Source of the DNA: Thermoplasmata archaeon
GTDB taxonomy: Archaea > Thermoplasmatota > E2 > UBA202 > DSCA01
Assembly (NCBI GenBank): GCA_008297795.1
Contig: VBQP01000002.1
Coordinates: forward strand, 1 to 25,497
DNA length: 25,497 bases
Reading direction: 5' to 3'
A program made the position numbers and the translations under genes. Numbering within the stretch: the first letter of the stretch is position 1; each line of letters starts with the position of its first letter. The notes beneath the pieces are model-generated. The model did no database searches and was not told the DNA's origin. It saw nothing but the letters and a program-made list of their open reading frames with translations. Shown here in pieces: positions 21,629 to 25,497 of the stretch.

Positions 21629-22378
21629 TCACAACCGCCCTCGCTCAACTGCAATGCTGCAATCGCAATTTTTTTCTTTCGGGATGAGTTTCACTGCATC
21701 CCTGACAACATCTATGACGACCTTCCTCATTTTTTCATAAATTGCTGCTATTTCATCTGCGGGAAGGCTTTTCTGAAGTCCGGCAGCCATGTTCGAGACA
21801 ATGCATAATGAGGCATAGCATATCCCTCTTTCGCGGGCAAGCACTGCTTCAGGTGCAAGTGTCATTCCGACCACGTCTGCAAAATTTGAGAGCATTGATA
21901 TTTCAGCCTTTGTTTCGAATCTCGGTCCCTCTGTGGCTGCATACACACCTTCGAAAACTCTGCCGTATTTTTCCGCTGCTTCAAATATCGCACTTCTTAC
22001 TTCGGGGCAGAAAGGCTGACTCATGTCGATATGAACAACTTCATCGTCAAAAAACGTTGAGCGGCGTTTTGTAAAATCAATGAAATCATCTGGAACAAAA
22101 AGACTGCCCTCTTTTATCCCCTTTTTCATCGAACCAACTGTACTCACCCCTATTATTCTCTCAACCCTTGCATTCTTCAATGCCTGTATATTTGCCTTGT
22201 GATTCACGCCGTGGGGCGGAAGGGTATGCCCTTTTCCGTGGCGCGGAATGAAGAATATCTCGTTCTCATCTGTGGAGGAATATATCATCTCGACATTGCC
22301 ATATCTCGTGCTGGCAAATATTTCCTCACCTTCGAAATTATATATTCCTGTGCCTCCTATAAGTCCTATCCTCATCAT
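21629..22378 (-). CDS. mtnP: MTAP/PNP-family nucleoside phosphorylase (probable 6-oxopurine or methylthioinosine type)
   Basis: A 249-residue phosphorylase that cleaves a purine nucleoside with phosphate, in methylthioadenosine salvage or purine recycling. Family motifs: IGLIGGTGIY at the start, PRHGKGHTLPPHGVNHKAN (about 45-63), STVGSM, and ATEGPRFETKAEI. At the base-recognition site the sequence is IVSNMAAG: an Asn where adenine-specific MTAPs have Asp (TDYD). In this family that change favours 6-oxopurines, so methylthioinosine, inosine or guanosine are better guesses than methylthioadenosine. The ATG at 22378 (with another at 22375) is about 24 bp from a TATA-like box; the upstream GTG at 22393 would overlap that box. 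It precedes lhr on the same strand. Confidence 0.88.
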   Translation of the reverse strand: MMRIGLIGGTGIYNFEGEEIFASTRYGNVEMIYSSTDENEIFFIPRHGKGHTLPPHGVNHKANIQALKNARVERIIGVSTVGSMKKGIKEGSLFVPDDFIDFTKRRSTFFDDEVVHIDMSQPFCPEVRSAIFEAAEKYGRVFEGVYAATEGPRFETKAEISMLSNFADVVGMTLAPEAVLARERGICYASLCIVSNMAAGLQKSLPADEIAAIYEKMRKVVIDVVRDAVKLIPKEKNCDCSIAVERGRL

Positions 22379-22393
22379 TTTACTATTCCCCAC

Positions 22394-22407
22394 GGATATA
22401 TAAAAAT
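22394..22407 (-). promoter_or_regulatory. TATA-like box for the MTAP/PNP gene
   Basis: On the minus strand ATTTTTATATATCC is centred about 23 bp before the ATG at 22378, right after the end of the upstream transporter gene, supporting a separate leaderless transcript. Confidence 0.45.
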
Positions 22408-22409
22408 GA

Positions 22410-23642
22410 CTAAATGTCCTCCCACTCCTTCAGTACAGACTGCCATAGGAATTCTTCAATTCCTTCAATTCCTTCAAGCCTTCTTATTATCCTTTCATAT
22501 CCCTTACCGAGCGTCCTTATGCGAACCTTTGCAATCATATCATGCTTTCCAGCCAGTGCTGCAACCGCAACAACCCCTCTTATATGCCATATCTCCTCCA
22601 TGAGTTGTTTTATGGATTTATTCCCCTGCGCATTTATGAAAACATATGCTCTCACTTCTGTCAATGCAAATGTTGCAACCCCAAGCACTACCAGTATTAT
22701 GCCCATAAGTTTTATTATCACCAGGGTCGGACTTGCTGAAAAAGAGAAGTCCATATATCGGGAGAGGAGAAGGGAGAGGGGTATGGCAAATATTATAGTC
22801 GATGCCTTGACTGCCTGTGATATGCTGGCTTTTCCAAGTCCAAGAGCCCTTATATAAAGCACGTAAGAGAAGAAAGTCACGCCCATTGTCAGAGAGAGCC
22901 ATGGATAAAATTTATATGCCGTATTTATACCTTCAAAGAAGTAATCTTTGTTGTAGATGAAGACAAATATGGATGTGAATATTGTCGTGAATATGACGTT
23001 CCAGAGGCGTATATTTATGGAGTCGTTGTGTGCTTCATTTATCTGCATCAACTTTAGCTTCCTCTGATATATCGCAAGTATTACCCACCCCGGATTCATT
23101 ACAAGAAATATCACGAGCAACGCCATTACATTTACCTCCCCCGACAGCGATATGGATGCCATTATGGCTCCGAATGTGACTATTATTGATGACTCCACTT
23201 CTGCCAGCGTCGGGGAATCTTTTTCTGAAAGAGATTCAACTATAAGGAGATAGAGAATGACAACCTGGAAGAATGGAAGCACTGCAGATGGGTCAACAAA
23301 TTCAGAAACAACGTAAAAATATCCGAGGGTGGAGATTGTATTCCCTATACCTGCCATAACATGATATTTCAATTCCTCTTTTTTTACAAGTCTCACTCTT
23401 TTGAATGAAGGATCAATTGCAGAGCCTATGCTTTTGCCATTTCTCGTTGGTATTGATAAAAAAATAGAAAGGAAAAGAGTTATGAAAATACCAACAAAAA
23501 ATACAGAAACGCCGAAAACCCATGGGTTTGTTATGTAGAAGTAGGATATTATCCCGTCTATTGAAGTGGTTACAGCAGCTATGAGGGACGAGAGAATTAG
23601 GAGAATGTAGAACAGGTATCTTTTCCTTATTCTTATTTTCAT
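22410..23642 (-). CDS. DMT/EamA-like membrane protein with C-terminal Lrp/AsnC ligand-binding (RAM) domain
   Basis: A 410-residue fusion. Residues 1-327 contain about ten hydrophobic segments (for example 9-28, 41-64, 105-136, 153-166, 172-192, 214-230, 246-264, 280-294 and 306-327), with the organisation of drug/metabolite transporters (EamA-like), many of which export amino acids. A soluble domain follows, from RAYVFINAQG (331-340) through GVVAVAALAGKHDMIAKV (356-373) to the end, with the pattern of Lrp/AsnC C-terminal ligand-binding domains: A-Y-V strand, helix, G-V...V...G-x-x-D-x-I-x-K-V strand pair, second helix, final strand. In Lrp proteins this domain binds amino acids, so gating by a cytoplasmic effector is a natural reading, but unproven. 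Its ATG overlaps the stop of the preceding RAM-only gene (ATGA), so the pair is translationally coupled. Confidence 0.75.
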   Translation of the reverse strand: MKIRIRKRYLFYILLILSSLIAAVTTSIDGIISYFYITNPWVFGVSVFFVGIFITLFLSIFLSIPTRNGKSIGSAIDPSFKRVRLVKKEELKYHVMAGIGNTISTLGYFYVVSEFVDPSAVLPFFQVVILYLLIVESLSEKDSPTLAEVESSIIVTFGAIMASISLSGEVNVMALLVIFLVMNPGWVILAIYQRKLKLMQINEAHNDSINIRLWNVIFTTIFTSIFVFIYNKDYFFEGINTAYKFYPWLSLTMGVTFFSYVLYIRALGLGKASISQAVKASTIIFAIPLSLLLSRYMDFSFSASPTLVIIKLMGIILVVLGVATFALTEVRAYVFINAQGNKSIKQLMEEIWHIRGVVAVAALAGKHDMIAKVRIRTLGKGYERIIRRLEGIEGIEEFLWQSVLKEWEDI

Positions 23643-23878
23643 AATTCTATCTCTTTCTCAATAACAGAGGTCGTCGTCCTTTTTATCCCGCCAACAAGCT
23701 GTATTCTATCAGTTACTTCCATCAATTCTTCAAGATTTTCCACCACCACTTTTAAGATTATGTCATAATCACCGGCGGTTACGGCTATGCTCCTTATGTT
23801 TTCTATCTTTCTCAATTTCTCGAGGGTTTCTCCAAGTTTCCCGATGTACACCAGTATCATGATATATGCCTTAATCAT
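23639..23878 (-). CDS. Free-standing Lrp/AsnC-type ligand-binding (RAM) domain protein
   Basis: A 79-residue protein consisting only of an Lrp/AsnC C-terminal-type domain, without a helix-turn-helix. It has the AYIMILVYIGK opening strand, a helix, IRSIAVTAGDYDIILKVVVENLEEL (the GDYD-I-x-K-V signature), and TTTSVIEKEIEL as the last strand. Such domains usually dimerise and bind amino acids between subunits. It shares a 4-bp ATGA overlap with the DMT/RAM fusion gene, so the two products are made together and may form mixed assemblies. An ATG at 23860 is an alternative start but would lose the first strand. It may regulate its partner transporter or a separate DNA-binding Lrp protein. Confidence 0.82.
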   Translation of the reverse strand: MIKAYIMILVYIGKLGETLEKLRKIENIRSIAVTAGDYDIILKVVVENLEELMEVTDRIQLVGGIKRTTTSVIEKEIEL

Positions 23879-23903
23879 TATCTCACATCAGTGAATGGGA
23901 TGC

Positions 23904-23917
23904 AATATATATAAAAG
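23904..23917 (-). promoter_or_regulatory. TATA-like box for the RAM/transporter operon
   Basis: On the minus strand TTTTATATATATTG is centred about 32 bp before the ATG at 23878. It is the only strong TATA-like element on that strand in the 97-bp divergent spacer. No Shine-Dalgarno motif precedes the ATG. Confidence 0.45.
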
Positions 23918-23948
23918 ATTATCAAATTTCTGGATTCACTGCCTTTCG

Positions 23949-23960
23949 ATATATATTTAA
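23949..23960 (+). promoter_or_regulatory. TATA-like box for the PhoU-TrkA_C pair
   Basis: ATATATATTTAA sits directly before an in-frame ATG at 23961, too close for that codon to be the leaderless start. It is centred about 21 and 30 bp before the next in-frame ATGs (23976 and 23985), which makes one of these the likelier start. Confidence 0.45.
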
Positions 23961-23975
23961 ATGCTGTCAGATTAT

Positions 23976-24605
23976 ATGCTCGAGATGAAAGAGCCGCGCT
24001 GGAAGGAAGCAGAGTTCGAGGAAATAGAATATGAGCCGACCAGCATAAAGGAACTGCTAGTGGAGATGAAAAACATATCGGAACTCATGGTTTATCTTGC
24101 GTACTCTGCAATCCTGTTCAACAATTCTGACATAGCAGAGGAGGTAAGATATCTTGAAGTCCATATGGAGAAACTAAACTATCAGATGCGCATAATGGCG
24201 ATGCTTGCTACCCGCACCAAGGAGGACGCAGAGAAACTCTCAGGCATACTCCAGATGGCAGAGGCTGCCAAGATGATATCCGGCGCAGCAGGAGACATAG
24301 TGAAATTATTGTCGGTAAAATTAAAGCATCCCCTCCTCCCCCGCCTCCTGAAGGAGTCTGATGAGATGATACGAAAAATGGTGGTGGGGAAGGAATCGCA
24401 GGCAGTTGGATGCAGCCTGCCTGACCTTCATGTAGCATCTGAGACGGGCGTGAGAGTGGTTGCATTGAGAAGGGGGAAAAGGTGGCTTTACAACCCGAAG
24501 AAAATTGTGTTGAAAAAGGGAGATGTTATCATAGGGGTTGGGCCCGAGGAGGGGCTTGAGCATCTCGAGAAATTTTTGGAAGGCAAGGTAAGGGTATTGG
24601 AATGA
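23976..24605 (+). CDS. PhoU-like / TrkA_C (RCK C-terminal) domain protein, first paralogue
   Basis: A protein of 209 residues if begun at the ATG at 23976; an ATG at 23961 adds five residues and one at 23985 removes three. The helical PhoU-like region has the two-helix pattern ELLVEMKNISELMVYLAYSAILFNN...AEEVRYLE, and the C-terminal TrkA_C domain reads SLPDLHVASETGVRVVALRRGKRWLYNPKK and ends with KKGDVIIGVGPEEGLEHLEKFL. This architecture belongs to the COG3273-type archaeal proteins, often encoded near MgtE-like magnesium or cation transporters as probable regulators. No cation channel is adjacent here. It overlaps the second paralogue by 4 bp (ATGA). A soluble, cytoplasmic regulator role is inferred. 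Confidence 0.8.
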   Translation: MLEMKEPRWKEAEFEEIEYEPTSIKELLVEMKNISELMVYLAYSAILFNNSDIAEEVRYLEVHMEKLNYQMRIMAMLATRTKEDAEKLSGILQMAEAAKMISGAAGDIVKLLSVKLKHPLLPRLLKESDEMIRKMVVGKESQAVGCSLPDLHVASETGVRVVALRRGKRWLYNPKKIVLKKGDVIIGVGPEEGLEHLEKFLEGKVRVLE

Positions 24606-25183
24606 GCGAAAAAGAAGCAGAAGAAATGTTGCTTGAACTAAAAGAAAAGGCAGAACTTATGGTGGACCTGGCATATTCCTCCATAATATATGACAGCAGG
24701 GAACTTGCCGAAGAAGTGTACGAACTCGAGGAGTTCATAGATGTGCTGAACGATAAATTTCAGAGGCTTGCTGTGAAAGATGTTAAAAATGAAGAACTCG
24801 AGGTTAACGATGCGCTTGCCATGATACAACTTGCTATATGCTCTGAAATGATTGCAGATGGTGCAAGAGAAATAGCAGATGTCGAACTCAGGGATGTTGC
24901 ACTCCACCCCATAATAAAGGAAAGCATACTCGCATCAGATGAAATATTTTTGAGGGCAGTGATAGACCCGTCATCTGTACTTGCCGGGAAAAAACTTGGA
25001 GATATGGAACTTGCATCAAAAACAGGGATGTGGATAATAGCGATAAAAAGAAACGGAAGATGGATATATGAAATAGACAAAAATACTGTGCTCAAAGGAG
25101 GAGATGTTGTTTTTGTAAGAGGTGTGCCGGAAGGAACAGAGCATTTCAACGCGCTGGCAAGAGGGGAGGAGCAGGAAATATAG
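24602..25183 (+). CDS. PhoU-like / TrkA_C (RCK C-terminal) domain protein, second paralogue
   Basis: A 193-residue paralogue of the preceding protein with the same layout: PhoU-like helices (LLELKEKAELMVDLAYSSIIYDSRELAEEVYELEEF), then TrkA_C with LGDMELASKTGMWIIAIKRNGRWIYEIDKNT and GGDVVFVRGVPEGTEHFNAL. It begins with an ATG overlapping the upstream stop (ATGA), so translation is coupled and the two may form a heterodimer. Sequence matching by eye between the two is strongest in the helix with LAYSxIxxxxxxxAEEV and around the G-D-V loop. TrkA_C domains bind small ligands such as c-di-AMP in bacterial channels; whether this holds here is unknown. Its stop is followed by a 171-bp spacer and then the convergent FG-GAP gene. 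Confidence 0.8.
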   Translation: MSEKEAEEMLLELKEKAELMVDLAYSSIIYDSRELAEEVYELEEFIDVLNDKFQRLAVKDVKNEELEVNDALAMIQLAICSEMIADGAREIADVELRDVALHPIIKESILASDEIFLRAVIDPSSVLAGKKLGDMELASKTGMWIIAIKRNGRWIYEIDKNTVLKGGDVVFVRGVPEGTEHFNALARGEEQEI

Positions 25184-25212
25184 GGATATGGCAAAGCATA
25201 AAGAGTAAAGCA

Positions 25213-25231
25213 CATAGCAGTGCATAGCAGT
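25213..25231 (+). repeat. Short tandem direct repeat in the convergent spacer
   Basis: CATAGCAGT occurs at 25213-25221 and again at 25223-25231, a 10-bp period. It lies between the second PhoU-TrkA_C gene and the convergent FG-GAP gene. No function is assigned; nothing else is visible in 25184-25354. Confidence 0.4.
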
Positions 25232-25354
25232 TGGCTGATCAACTTGGGCTAATCAATATAACAAATGTATAAATGAGATAAGGTAATGAAAGGATGGGAT
25301 AAGCAACCCAGGACGGTAAAGCGCAGGAATTTTTCTAATGTTTTTGTTTGCACA

Positions 25355-25497
25355 CTATTGGGAATATTTGAATATCCAGGATTTATATGATTCCCCCTCC
25401 GCCACCCCCACAGCCCCTGCATTTATTTCGTCCATTCCGTCGTTATCGAAATCTCCCACGCATGTAACCGCAAGCAATCCATACGTATCTTTTATCA
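25355..25497 (-). CDS. FG-GAP/VCBS-repeat surface protein, C-terminal fragment
   Basis: Only the last 47 codons are in the window, ending in TAG at 25355-25357. The fragment reads IKDTYGLLAVTCVGDFDNDG followed by MDEINAG..., and ends WIFKYSQ. DxDxDG-x-DEI with a preceding VGDF is the calcium-binding loop of FG-GAP/integrin beta-propeller repeats, so the full gene probably encodes a secreted or surface-anchored propeller protein. The C-terminal end lacks a transmembrane anchor, so any anchor must lie elsewhere. It is convergent with the PhoU-TrkA_C operon. Confidence 0.72.
   Translation of the reverse strand, partial: IKDTYGLLAVTCVGDFDNDGMDEINAGAVGVAEGESYKSWIFKYSQ

Noticed and set aside
25184..25354. 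Possible C/D-box small RNA in the last spacer
   Set aside because: CTGA is present, but no convincing C box or terminal stem could be aligned with it.
1..25497. CRISPR arrays, insertion sequences, phage or integrase genes
   Set aside because: No regularly spaced repeats, transposase motifs or terminal inverted repeats were found; all large ORFs fit ordinary chromosomal genes.

Overview
The window looks like a chromosomal segment of a euryarchaeon, most plausibly a Thermoplasmatota-type lineage, although that placement is inference from gene content only. The evidence for an archaeon is strong. The window holds diphthine synthase, a Trm5-type tRNA methyltransferase, DUF373, an archaeal NMN adenylyltransferase, a mevalonate kinase, an Lhr helicase followed by an archaeal-type phosphoesterase, and a tRNA-Thr gene interrupted by an intron with archaeal bulge-helix-bulge geometry. 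Many promoter-proximal genes have a TATA-like box centred about 24-30 bp before the start codon, which implies mostly leaderless mRNAs. I see no insertion sequence, phage gene, integrase or CRISPR array.

Left part (1-5156): the 3' end of an M42 aminopeptidase, then trm5 (minus) and dphB (plus) diverging from one short AT-rich promoter. Next comes a membrane-protein cluster: DUF373 protein, site-2 protease with PDZ domains, and a small universal-stress-fold protein. Middle (5165-14864): a giant secreted, C-terminally anchored CARDB/DUF2341 surface protein (minus), an SplB-like radical SAM protein diverging from a DUF1015 protein, mevalonate kinase (minus), and a tight two-gene operon of a LuxE-like acyl-adenylating enzyme with a transglutaminase-fold protein.

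Right-middle (14895-19068): NMN adenylyltransferase (minus), the intron-containing tRNA-Thr(UGU), an exported rhodanese, a small OB-fold protein convergent with an XRE-type regulator, a secreted CrtC/AttH-like protein, a 340-bp spacer with a hairpin and two possible micro-ORFs, and a COG1407-type phosphoesterase that ends the Lhr transcription unit. Right (19058-25497): Lhr helicase, an MTAP/PNP-family phosphorylase, and an operon of a free-standing Lrp/AsnC-type ligand-binding (RAM) domain plus a DMT/EamA-like membrane protein that itself carries a RAM domain at its C-terminus. Diverging from it is a tandem pair of PhoU-TrkA_C proteins. The window ends in the C-terminus of an FG-GAP-repeat protein.

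The most novel-looking units are the RAM/RAM-tailed transporter operon (22410-23878), which reads as a transporter with built-in amino-acid sensing, and the LuxE-like/transglutaminase-like operon (12494-14864), which reads as an undescribed acyl- or peptide-modifying pair. Both are functional inferences from domain architecture.
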